The notes under the pieces: model-generated
Seen by the model: only the letters and a program-made list of their open reading frames with translations
Told to the model about the DNA's origin: nothing
Databases searched by the model: none
Origin: Bacteroidetes bacterium ADurb.Bin013
Lineage (GTDB): Bacteria > Bacteroidota > Bacteroidia > Bacteroidales > UBA932
Direction: 5' to 3'
DNA length: 64,000 nucleotides
Assembly: GCA_002071385.1 (NCBI GenBank)
Contig: MWFB01000009.1
Location: 1 to 64,000 of the forward strand
Made by a program: the position numbers and the translations under genes
In this document: piece after piece, positions 28,099 through 35,397 of the stretch
Layout of the letters: every line of letters begins with the position of its first letter
Numbering within the stretch: position 1 is the first letter of the stretch

Positions 28099-29507
28099 TG
28101 AATAAAGTTGTCAAGTTGCTCAGGGATTCCAGGTGGGTGCGCTGGGCCGTTCTTTTATGCCTTTCGCTGGTCATGTTTGCCTCCTACTTCTTTGATGACC
28201 AATTCACCACCATCGGCCACATATTCAAAAACCCTGCTATTCTTGATCTGTCCTGGACTTCGGGTGATTATGGCATGTACGGGGGAGCCTACTCGCTCCT
28301 CTGTGTGTGGGGAGGTTTGATAATATGCGGTATGTTGCTTGATAAATGGGGGGTGCGTGTAACAGGGACGTTGTTTGTGCTACTGATGGTAGGGGGAGCA
28401 GCCATTGTGGTGTATGGCATTTCGGCTTCTTTCAACGACAGCGGATTGTACCATGTGATGGCACGGGCCTTTGACAAACCCTCACTGGCCATGGCTTATG
28501 CGGGATGTGCCGTTTTCGGACTGGGAAGTGAAATTGCAGGAGTTGCTGTTACACGTTCCATAGCGAAATGGTTCCGTGGAAAGGAAATGGCCCTGGCCAT
28601 GGGGTTACAGCTCGCCCTGGCCCGGCTGGGAACGGCTACGGCCCTGATTGTTGTTCCCCGCATTGTTAACCTGAACGATACCCTTATACCTTTTTCAGAA
28701 ACGAGCAAGCCGGCACTGGCAGGATTCATACTCCTGCTTTGCGGCATGGTGGTGTGGGGAGTTTTCCTGGCCTTCGATAAGAAACTGGACACCCAGACAG
28801 CAGCAGAAGCCCTGAAAAATTCACAACCGGTAAGTAAGGAAGATAAGTTCAAATTTTCGGATATATTCAAGATACTTGGCAACAAGCATTACATTCTCAT
28901 TTCCCTGTTGTGCGTGTTTTTCTATGCCTGTATCATTTCTTTCCGTCGATTTGCCACTTCCATCATCATACCGCGTTTTGAAATTGAAGACAATATAGCC
29001 TCCCTGATGGTGGCGCTGATACCTTTCACCACCATGATTTTCACCCCGATTTTCGGATCCCTGGTAGATTTCCGTGGCAAAGCCACCAGGTGGATGATAC
29101 TGGGTTCCTGTCTGGTACTGGTGGCACATTTGATCATTGGATTTGCTCCCGGACTCCCTGTTTTCGGATACTTAGGCATAGCCATACTGGGCATCGGGTA
29201 TTCATTGGTACCGGCTGCCATGTGGCCCTCCGTGCCCAAGATAATCCCGGAAAAGAACCTGGGAACGGCCTACTCGCTCATCTACTGGATCCAGAATATG
29301 GGCATGTTGCTGGTTCCCATCTTTGTAGGGCAGATCATAGAAAAGAACATAAACGACCAGATCCGTGCTGCGGTACAGGCAGAATACCTTTTCATAGGCC
29401 TGGCCCTGGTAGCCATTGCCGTATCGCTAATATTAAGCCGTTCTGCAGATAAAAATCCGCAGCTGCAGCTGGATGATCCCAATAAGGTCCGCAAAACGGT
29501 CAACTAG
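28098..29507 (+). CDS. MFS transporter, MFSD1-like (second of tandem pair)
   Basis: 469-residue, 12-helix paralogue of the preceding gene with the same landmarks: TRSIAKWFRGKEMALAMGLQ then LALARLG after helix 4, and SLVPAAMWPSVPKIIPEKNL then GTAYSLIYWIQNMGM in the C half. The linker between the six-helix bundles is charged in both. The 1-bp overlap implies coupled translation and a near 1:1 yield. The pair may have diverged in substrate or may form a heteromer; sequence alone cannot say. A short hairpin after the stop lacks a U-tract. ssb converges from the right after a 58-bp gap. Confidence 0.75.
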   Translation: MNKVVKLLRDSRWVRWAVLLCLSLVMFASYFFDDQFTTIGHIFKNPAILDLSWTSGDYGMYGGAYSLLCVWGGLIICGMLLDKWGVRVTGTLFVLLMVGGAAIVVYGISASFNDSGLYHVMARAFDKPSLAMAYAGCAVFGLGSEIAGVAVTRSIAKWFRGKEMALAMGLQLALARLGTATALIVVPRIVNLNDTLIPFSETSKPALAGFILLLCGMVVWGVFLAFDKKLDTQTAAEALKNSQPVSKEDKFKFSDIFKILGNKHYILISLLCVFFYACIISFRRFATSIIIPRFEIEDNIASLMVALIPFTTMIFTPIFGSLVDFRGKATRWMILGSCLVLVAHLIIGFAPGLPVFGYLGIAILGIGYSLVPAAMWPSVPKIIPEKNLGTAYSLIYWIQNMGMLLVPIFVGQIIEKNINDQIRAAVQAEYLFIGLALVAIAVSLILSRSADKNPQLQLDDPNKVRKTVN

Positions 29508-29565
29508 ATAACGCCTCGGGCTCATTTTGAGCCGCAGCGCCACTACCGGTCAGACATAAGGGTGA

Positions 29566-30027
29566 TCAGAAAGGCAGATCGTCTACGTCCGGCTGGTCAA
29601 AGTCGGAGACAGCGTCATTCACCGGTTCCTGATTCTGCCAGGGAGACTGGCCAACGTTTTTTACAGGTGAAGGCTGGGAAGGAGAAGCAGTCGTGGCTTC
29701 GCTTCTTTTTCCCAGCAATTGCATTGAATCGGCTACAATTTCCGTAGTATATTTTTTTTGTCCCGATTGATCTTCCCAGCTCCGGCTACGGATTTTCCCC
29801 TCGATATAAATCTGGGAACCTTTCCGGACAAACCGCTCGGCGATATCGGCCAGATTGCGCCACAATACCACGTTGTGCCACTCTGTCTGCTCTTTCATTT
29901 CTCCATTCCGGTCCTTAAACCTTTCGGTCGTAGCCAGGGTAAGGGTGGTTACAGACACCCCGCTTTCCAGGTGACGCACTTCCGGATCCTTTCCCACATT
30001 TCCTATTAACATTACCTTATTCAACAT
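29566..30027 (-). CDS. ssb: Single-stranded DNA-binding protein
   Basis: OB-fold protein that coats single-stranded DNA in replication, recombination and repair. From ATG 30027 the product is 153 residues: MLNKVMLIGNVGKDPEVRHL at the N-terminus, then TEWHNVVLWRNLADIAERFV, a Gln/Pro/Ser-rich linker (about 110-140) and the acidic tip DVDDLPF that recruits partner proteins. A longer frame from 30072 adds an unconserved leader. A near-consensus box TACCTTTA (30062-30069, one mismatch) lies 34 bp upstream, so it may be transcribed separately from aroE. Confidence 0.96.
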   Translation of the reverse strand: MLNKVMLIGNVGKDPEVRHLESGVSVTTLTLATTERFKDRNGEMKEQTEWHNVVLWRNLADIAERFVRKGSQIYIEGKIRSRSWEDQSGQKKYTTEIVADSMQLLGKRSEATTASPSQPSPVKNVGQSPWQNQEPVNDAVSDFDQPDVDDLPF

Positions 30028-30078
30028 AGTATTATGATTGTTTATTGGTTTATATACTTTGTAAAGGTACAATCTTTT

Positions 30079-30822
30079 TTATAAATCCAGCAGCTTGCGC
30101 ATGGCCCTGCAATCCGGCTCAAGTCCGGTTAAAATGGCAAAGCCTTCAACGGCCTGGTTGTACAGCCAGTGATATCCGCCCAGGTAACGGGCGCCCGCGC
30201 AGGCAGCAGCCTTCCTTAGAGGAGCCAGTGTATAGGAGGCATCCAGTATTGTATGTGCGCACGTGAGATTTATAACTGCAGCATCTATGCCTTCACAGGG
30301 AACCGTATTGACTATAAGGGTGCATTTTCTAAGCAGGGAAGGGATATCCGACAGCGGATACAATCTCGGCCGCAGTGTCCTGTTTGCTATAAAAACTGTC
30401 GCCCCGGCTTGTTCCAGACCCAGGGCAGCTGCCCGTCCGGCGCCACCTGCACCTATGATCAAAGCATTTTTTCCTGCCGGATCAATCCCGGATCCCCTGA
30501 AGCTGTTGACAACACCTGTAATATCTGTATTCCAGGCTGTCCATATACCGTCTTCCAAGGTTAACAGGTTGGTGGCACGGACTTGTCGAACTGCAGGAGC
30601 GAGCTTGTCAGCCATGTTCAGAAAATCCGTTTTGAAAGGCATGGTTACGTTGAAACCTTGTATATGCAGCTCTTTTATGCGTTTCCAACCCTGTTCCGCA
30701 TCGGGTGCTTCAATCACAAGATACATTTCGCGGGGCAATTGCGGGTAGGCTGCGCTGAAAAGGCGAGGACTAAGGCTGGATGTAACCGGATTTCCAATGA
30801 TTGCGAAAGGTCCCATGTTCAT
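30079..30822 (-). CDS. aroE: Shikimate dehydrogenase
   Basis: NADPH-dependent reduction of 3-dehydroshikimate in aromatic amino-acid synthesis. The 247-residue product has the substrate-site serines (NPVTSSLSPRLF), the catalytic Lys in GFNVTMPFK near residue 62, NTDITGV near 97 and the dinucleotide loop LIIGAGGAGRAAALGLEQAG near 117. Short, as usual for the Bacteroidetes form. ATG 30822 overlaps the stop of the methyltransferase gene by 4 bp (ATGA). aroK lies about 4 kb away on the same strand but in another unit. Confidence 0.92.
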   Translation of the reverse strand: MNMGPFAIIGNPVTSSLSPRLFSAAYPQLPREMYLVIEAPDAEQGWKRIKELHIQGFNVTMPFKTDFLNMADKLAPAVRQVRATNLLTLEDGIWTAWNTDITGVVNSFRGSGIDPAGKNALIIGAGGAGRAAALGLEQAGATVFIANRTLRPRLYPLSDIPSLLRKCTLIVNTVPCEGIDAAVINLTCAHTILDASYTLAPLRKAAACAGARYLGGYHWLYNQAVEGFAILTGLEPDCRAMRKLLDL

Positions 30823-31604
30823 GCATTGCGCTGCCTGAGCGCTTCAAAGCAGAGAATGGCTGCTGCTGCCGAAACGTTCAGTGAATCAATGATCCCCATC
30901 ATGGGTATTTTCACTTCTTTGGCTGCCTTTTCCCTCCAGAAAGGGCGCAGGCCATCGCTCTCTGACCCCAGCACCAACGCGGTGGGTTTCCTGTAATCGC
31001 ATTCGTGGTACCAGGATGTGGCCTGGCACGTGGCAGCTACCACCTGAATACCCTGCCTGCTAAGCCATTTATATGCTTCGTCAGAAGTACAGGCCAGGGT
31101 GGGAACACTGAATATACAGCCAAGGGAAGCCCTTATGGTATTAGGATTATACAAGTCAGTCAGCGGGTCGCAGATCAGGACCGCTCCGGCACCCGATGCG
31201 TCTGCCGTTCGCAGTATGGCACCCAGGTTGCCTGGCTTTTCAACAGATTCCAGCACTAGGACCAGGGCCGGTTCCTGCAGGAGTATTTCTTCAGGTTTCA
31301 TTTTCCGTGTACGCATGACGGCCAGTACCCCCTCTGTTGTTCCCCGATAAGCCAGTTTTCCGTACAGGCCGGCTTCCAGGTCATCTGATATCAGGGAATG
31401 CTCCCTGAACCAGGACGCCTTTTCCGCATCCTGCAAAATGGCAGGACACAGGTAGAGTTCTTGAATGATGTACCCGCTTTTCAGTGCAATCTCCAACTCC
31501 CTTATCCCTTCTATGACAAACAATCCCTTTTCCCGCCGCACTCGCGATTTTTCCATTAACAGACGCAACTGTTTGATTTTCGGATTATTGGGAGAAGATA
31601 TCAT
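30819..31604 (-). CDS. TrmH/SpoU-family RNA 2'-O-methyltransferase
   Basis: 261-residue SPOUT methyltransferase that transfers a methyl group from S-adenosylmethionine to a ribose 2'-OH in rRNA or tRNA. An N-terminal substrate-binding domain (about 1-100; MISSPNNPKIKQLRLLMEKS) precedes the trefoil-knot domain with motif 1 EKPGNLGAILRTADASGAG, motif 2 LVLGSESDGL and motif 3 IPMMGIIDSLNVSAAAAIL. The target nucleotide cannot be predicted. It starts 6 bp after lysS and overlaps aroE by 4 bp, so lysS-rlm-aroE form one unit. Confidence 0.9.
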   Translation of the reverse strand: MISSPNNPKIKQLRLLMEKSRVRREKGLFVIEGIRELEIALKSGYIIQELYLCPAILQDAEKASWFREHSLISDDLEAGLYGKLAYRGTTEGVLAVMRTRKMKPEEILLQEPALVLVLESVEKPGNLGAILRTADASGAGAVLICDPLTDLYNPNTIRASLGCIFSVPTLACTSDEAYKWLSRQGIQVVAATCQATSWYHECDYRKPTALVLGSESDGLRPFWREKAAKEVKIPMMGIIDSLNVSAAAAILCFEALRQRNA

Positions 31605-31610
31605 GATAAT

Positions 31611-33119
31611 TCATTCGGGACGCATCTGCGGGAAAAAGAGCACATCCTGTATGCTTGGCGCATTGGTCATCAGCATGCAAAGACGGTCTATTCCGATTCC
31701 CATACCCGAGGTAGGCGGCATGCCAAATTCCAGGGCCCTGATAAAGTCCATATCTATGAACATGGCTTCATCATCTCCCTTTTCCTTCAGCCTGAGTTGT
31801 TCTTTGAAACGCTCCAGCTGGTCCAGCGGATCATTCAGCTCCGAATAAGCATTGGCCAGTTCCTTTCCGTTTACAAAAAGTTCGAAACGTTCTGTCAGGT
31901 GGAGCTTTTCACGGTGTCTTTTAGTCAGGGGCGATGTGGAGACAGGGTAATCGGTAATGAAAGTGGGCTGTATCAGGTGCTTTTCACAGAATTCTCCAAA
32001 GAGGGCATCTATGAGTTTACCCTTTCCCATGAAAGGGGTAATGTGCACGTTCAGATCCATGCAGGTCCTGCGCAAGTCCTCCTCCTCCATGTCCGTGACA
32101 TCAACGCCGGCATATTCTTTTATGGCATCAGTCATGGAGATGCGCCTGAAAGGCCTTTTCCAGTCTATGACATTATCACCATAAGGTACCCGGGTGCTGC
32201 CATGGAGTTCTAGCGCTATTCTTTCCACCATTTCTTCCGTGAAGTTCATCATCCAGAGGTAATCCTTGTAAGCCACGTAGATTTCCAGCACAGTGAACTC
32301 AGGGTTATGGGTGCGATCCATGCCCTCATTCCTGAAATCTTTGGAAAATTCATATACACCCGGGAATCCACCTACAATAAGCTTTTTCAGGTACAATTCG
32401 TTGGCAATCCTTAAATATAGCGGAATGTCCAGGGCATTGTGGTGGGTGATGAACGGACGGGCATTGGCTCCCCCCGGGATTGGCTGCAGGATGGGGGTTT
32501 CGACTTCCAGGTAACCCTGGCTGTTGAAAAAGTCACGCATTATGTTCACCATTTTTGAACGTTTCACGAACGTTTCCCTAACCTGGGGATTCACGATCAG
32601 GTCTACATATCGCATCCTGTAACGTTGTTCAGGGTCTGTGAAAGCGTCGTATACCTGTCCCTCCTTTTCCTTGATTATGGGCAGAACACGCAGGGATTTG
32701 CTGAGAAGGACCAACTCCCGGGCATGCACAGAGAGTTCACCTGTCATGGTGATAAATGCAAATCCCCTTATTCCCACTATATCCCCTATGTCCAGCAATT
32801 TTTTAAAGACGGTGTTATAGAGTGTTTTATCTTCTGTCGGACATATATCATCCCTTTTTACATACACCTGGATCCGTCCGCTGTGGTCCTGGATGACCAT
32901 AAAGGAAGCAGCCCCCATGATCCTGCGGCTCATGATCCTACCTGCCAAGGTTACCGCTTTGAAATTTTCAATTTCAGGATCGTATCCCTCAAGGATTTCA
33001 GCAGCTGTCGTGTCAACGGGATATGTTGCGGCGGGAAAGGGGTCAATACCCAGTTTTTTGATTTCAGTCAATGCGTCGCGACGGACCTGTTCCTGTTCAC
33101 TGATATGTGTGTTCTCCAT
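31611..33119 (-). CDS. lysS: Lysyl-tRNA synthetase (class II)
   Basis: Charges tRNA-Lys. The 502-residue product has an N-terminal OB anticodon-binding domain (about 55-160; [18 protein letters not shown]) and the class II core: motif 1 around [20 protein letters not shown], motif 2 [20 protein letters not shown] and motif 3 [19 protein letters not shown]. It ends soon after motif 3 without a C-terminal extension. A TATTTTTG box 22 bp upstream faces away from the recJ promoter. Confidence 0.97.
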   Translation of the reverse strand: MENTHISEQEQVRRDALTEIKKLGIDPFPAATYPVDTTAAEILEGYDPEIENFKAVTLAGRIMSRRIMGAASFMVIQDHSGRIQVYVKRDDICPTEDKTLYNTVFKKLLDIGDIVGIRGFAFITMTGELSVHARELVLLSKSLRVLPIIKEKEGQVYDAFTDPEQRYRMRYVDLIVNPQVRETFVKRSKMVNIMRDFFNSQGYLEVETPILQPIPGGANARPFITHHNALDIPLYLRIANELYLKKLIVGGFPGVYEFSKDFRNEGMDRTHNPEFTVLEIYVAYKDYLWMMNFTEEMVERIALELHGSTRVPYGDNVIDWKRPFRRISMTDAIKEYAGVDVTDMEEEDLRRTCMDLNVHITPFMGKGKLIDALFGEFCEKHLIQPTFITDYPVSTSPLTKRHREKLHLTERFELFVNGKELANAYSELNDPLDQLERFKEQLRLKEKGDDEAMFIDMDFIRALEFGMPPTSGMGIGIDRLCMLMTNAPSIQDVLFFPQMRPE

Positions 33120-33140
33120 TTCTTACAGTTATGTGGCCCA

Positions 33141-33148
33141 CAAAAATA
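33141..33148 (-). promoter_or_regulatory. lysS promoter -7 box (TATTTTTG)
   Basis: Exact TAnnTTTG match on the minus strand, 21 bp between the box and the lysS ATG. The recJ box starts exactly 40 bp to the right on the other strand. No clear -33 TTTG is seen. Confidence 0.6.
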
Positions 33149-33180
33149 AGAATTTTTTTAGAGGGGAAGGATTATATTGT

Positions 33181-33188
33181 TACCTTTG
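33181..33188 (+). promoter_or_regulatory. recJ promoter -7 box (TACCTTTG)
   Basis: Exact TAnnTTTG match only 10 bp before the recJ ATG. With transcription starting a few bases after the box, the recJ mRNA would have a leader of about 4-7 nt, close to leaderless. No clear -33 TTTG. Confidence 0.6.
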
Positions 33189-33198
33189 CAGGATAATT

Positions 33199-34932
33199 AT
33201 GGCACTGGAAAAAAAATGGATCGTCAAGGAACCGGGAAATCCCGCGCTGGTAAGGCAGCTGGTTGCAGAGCTTGGAATTGATAATGCCCTGGCAAACCTT
33301 CTGGTGCAACGAAACGTTAAGGATTTCGCACAGGCAAAATCTTTTTTTCGTCCCCAGCTGGAAAACCTTCACGATCCGTTTCTGATGAAAGACATGGATA
33401 AAGCCGTCAAAAGACTTGACAGGGCTATCCGTGAAAGCGAAAAGATCCTGGTTTATGGTGATTACGATGTGGACGGCACGACAGCCGTCGCTCTTGTTTA
33501 TTCCTTTCTCCGCAAGGGAACACCCATGGTATCTTATTATATACCCGACCGGTACACAGAAGGGTATGGCATATCCTACATAGGCATTGATGCAGCAGCC
33601 GAGGAAGGCTGTACCCTGATCATAGCGCTGGACTGCGGTATCAAGGCTACAGAAAAGGTGGAGTATGCCAGGCACAAAGGGATTGATTTTATCATTTGCG
33701 ACCATCACCTTCCTGCAGATGAACTGCCCCAGGCGGTGGCTGTGCTCGACCCAAAAAGGAACGACTGCCATTACCCGTTTGATGAGCTGAGCGGTTGCGG
33801 AGTGGGCTTCAAACTGTTGCAGGCTTTTTGCATGAGCAGGAATATCCCGCTTACCGAACTCTATCCCTTTCTGGACCTGGTGGTGGTGAGCATCGCCTCG
33901 GACCTGGTATCCATAACCGGTGAAAACCGCATACTTGCCCATTACGGGCTGAAACAGATCAATGAAGCTCCAAGGAAAGGGTTGCACTCGATCATCAAGC
34001 TGGCCGGCCTTGAAAAGCACCAGATCACAGTGGACGATATTGTCTTCAAGATCGGACCCCGGATCAATGCGGCAGGCAGGATGGAATCAGGAAAGATGGC
34101 AGTTGACCTGCTCATATCAAGAACGGATGACGACGCCTCCCAGATAGGGAATACCATCAATGACCACAATGATGACCGCAAAAACATAGACCGCAAGATC
34201 ACCGCGGAAGCGCTGGACATGGTCCGGGACATGCCCGGTCTGAAGGACAAGAAATCCACGGTGGTATACAACCCGAAATGGCATAAGGGGGTTGTGGGCA
34301 TTGTCGCTTCGCGGCTGGTCGAAAATTATTACCGTCCCACCATCGTGCTGACCAAGTCCAACGGATTCATAACGGGATCGGCAAGGAGCATACCAGGATT
34401 CGACCTTTACGAGGCCATTGAAAACTGCAGCGATTTACTCGAAAACTTTGGCGGTCACATGTACGCTGCCGGACTGACCATGAAAGAAGAGCGTTACCAG
34501 GAGTTTTGCCAACGGTTTGAAGACATCGTGGCGGAGAAAGTCACAGAAGAGATGCTGACCCCCCTGGAAAGTATTGATACCTACATTGAATTCAGGCAGA
34601 TAACCCCAAAATTTTTCCGTCTTCTAAAGCAATTTCAGCCTTTCGGCCCGGGGAACCTGTCTCCGGTATTTGTTACCGAGAACGTGTATGATAACGGGAA
34701 TGGACGTCTTGTGGGGTCAGATTCAGGCCATCTGAAATTGGAACTTATCCAGGAAGACGAGCCTTACCGTCCCATATCTGCCATAGCATTCAATCAAAGC
34801 GAACACTTCGAGCATATGCATAACGGGAATCCGGTGGATATATGTTATTCGGTAGCAGAAAACTATTACAGGGGCATAGCAAACATCCAGCTGCGCATCA
34901 AAGATATCAAGACACGGGACGTAATTGTCTAA
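33199..34932 (+). CDS. recJ: Single-stranded-DNA-specific exonuclease RecJ
   Basis: 5'-3' single-strand exonuclease of the DHH superfamily used in RecF-type recombination and repair. From ATG 33199 (MALEKKWIVKEPG) it has 577 residues; the in-frame extension upstream runs antisense through lysS and is rejected. Metal-binding motifs are VYGDYDVDGTTA (Asp 88, 90, 92), ALDCGIKA, and the defining CDHHLPADEL (Asp-His-His 168-170). The DHHA1 motif NFGGHMYAAGL lies near residue 420, and a C-terminal OB-like domain follows. It converges on aroK with a 4-bp overlap (34929-34932) so that both stops share bases. Confidence 0.95.
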   Translation: MALEKKWIVKEPGNPALVRQLVAELGIDNALANLLVQRNVKDFAQAKSFFRPQLENLHDPFLMKDMDKAVKRLDRAIRESEKILVYGDYDVDGTTAVALVYSFLRKGTPMVSYYIPDRYTEGYGISYIGIDAAAEEGCTLIIALDCGIKATEKVEYARHKGIDFIICDHHLPADELPQAVAVLDPKRNDCHYPFDELSGCGVGFKLLQAFCMSRNIPLTELYPFLDLVVVSIASDLVSITGENRILAHYGLKQINEAPRKGLHSIIKLAGLEKHQITVDDIVFKIGPRINAAGRMESGKMAVDLLISRTDDDASQIGNTINDHNDDRKNIDRKITAEALDMVRDMPGLKDKKSTVVYNPKWHKGVVGIVASRLVENYYRPTIVLTKSNGFITGSARSIPGFDLYEAIENCSDLLENFGGHMYAAGLTMKEERYQEFCQRFEDIVAEKVTEEMLTPLESIDTYIEFRQITPKFFRLLKQFQPFGPGNLSPVFVTENVYDNGNGRLVGSDSGHLKLELIQEDEPYRPISAIAFNQSEHFEHMHNGNPVDICYSVAENYYRGIANIQLRIKDIKTRDVIV

Positions 34933-35387
34933 GGCACTTTCCGTTCGTGCGCCTTTTCATACCATTTTCTTCTTTCCAGGTAAAGGGATTCCAGGTTTGA
35001 GATCCCGGCAAGAGGCCATCTGTGTGGATTGTTCCGTATTCTTTCCAGGATCGTGGACAGGGGGGTGTCAATAAAGATAACTTGACCGTTACTTTTCATG
35101 AATTCCATGTTATCGAAGGCGCAGGGGGTGCCTCCTCCGCAGGCAACCAGCTGAGGCGGTTGCCCTTCCCGGTGCCACTCCTCCACAATCCAGTGCAGGA
35201 TGTCCCTTTCGGCAATCCTGAAGGCTTCTTCTCCTTTTTCGGTTATGTACTGCCATGGAGGAATTCCGGTGTTGTCCCAGAGCTTCTGGTCCAGGTCTGT
35301 GAATTTATACCCGTCACGGGCTGCATCGGCTGCTCCCAGGGTGCTTTTGCCCGAGGCCATGAAACCTATGTAAAAAATCAGACCCAT
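34929..35387 (-). CDS. aroK: Shikimate kinase
   Basis: ATP-dependent 3-phosphorylation of shikimate. The 152-residue product is short for the family (about 165-180), but all functional motifs are present. Walker A is IGFMASGKSTLG (7-18); KFTDLD holds the shikimate-binding Asp; EEAFRIAERD has the substrate Arg; VACGGGTPC is the Gly triplet; a shortened lid follows around RNNPHRWPLAG. The missing length is in the lid and the segment just after Walker A. It follows parC by 10 bp and probably rides on the parE-parC transcript. Confidence 0.88.
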   Translation of the reverse strand: MGLIFYIGFMASGKSTLGAADAARDGYKFTDLDQKLWDNTGIPPWQYITEKGEEAFRIAERDILHWIVEEWHREGQPPQLVACGGGTPCAFDNMEFMKSNGQVIFIDTPLSTILERIRNNPHRWPLAGISNLESLYLERRKWYEKAHERKVP

Positions 35388-35397
35388 GGCATGATTG

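Noticed and set aside
29514-29540. Hairpin GGCTC-ATTTT-GAGCC after the second MFS gene as a terminator
   Set aside because: The stem is only 5 bp and no U-tract follows on either strand.
32893-33198. Upstream in-frame extension of recJ
   Set aside because: It is antisense to lysS and covers both promoters; ATG 33199 gives the normal RecJ N-terminus.
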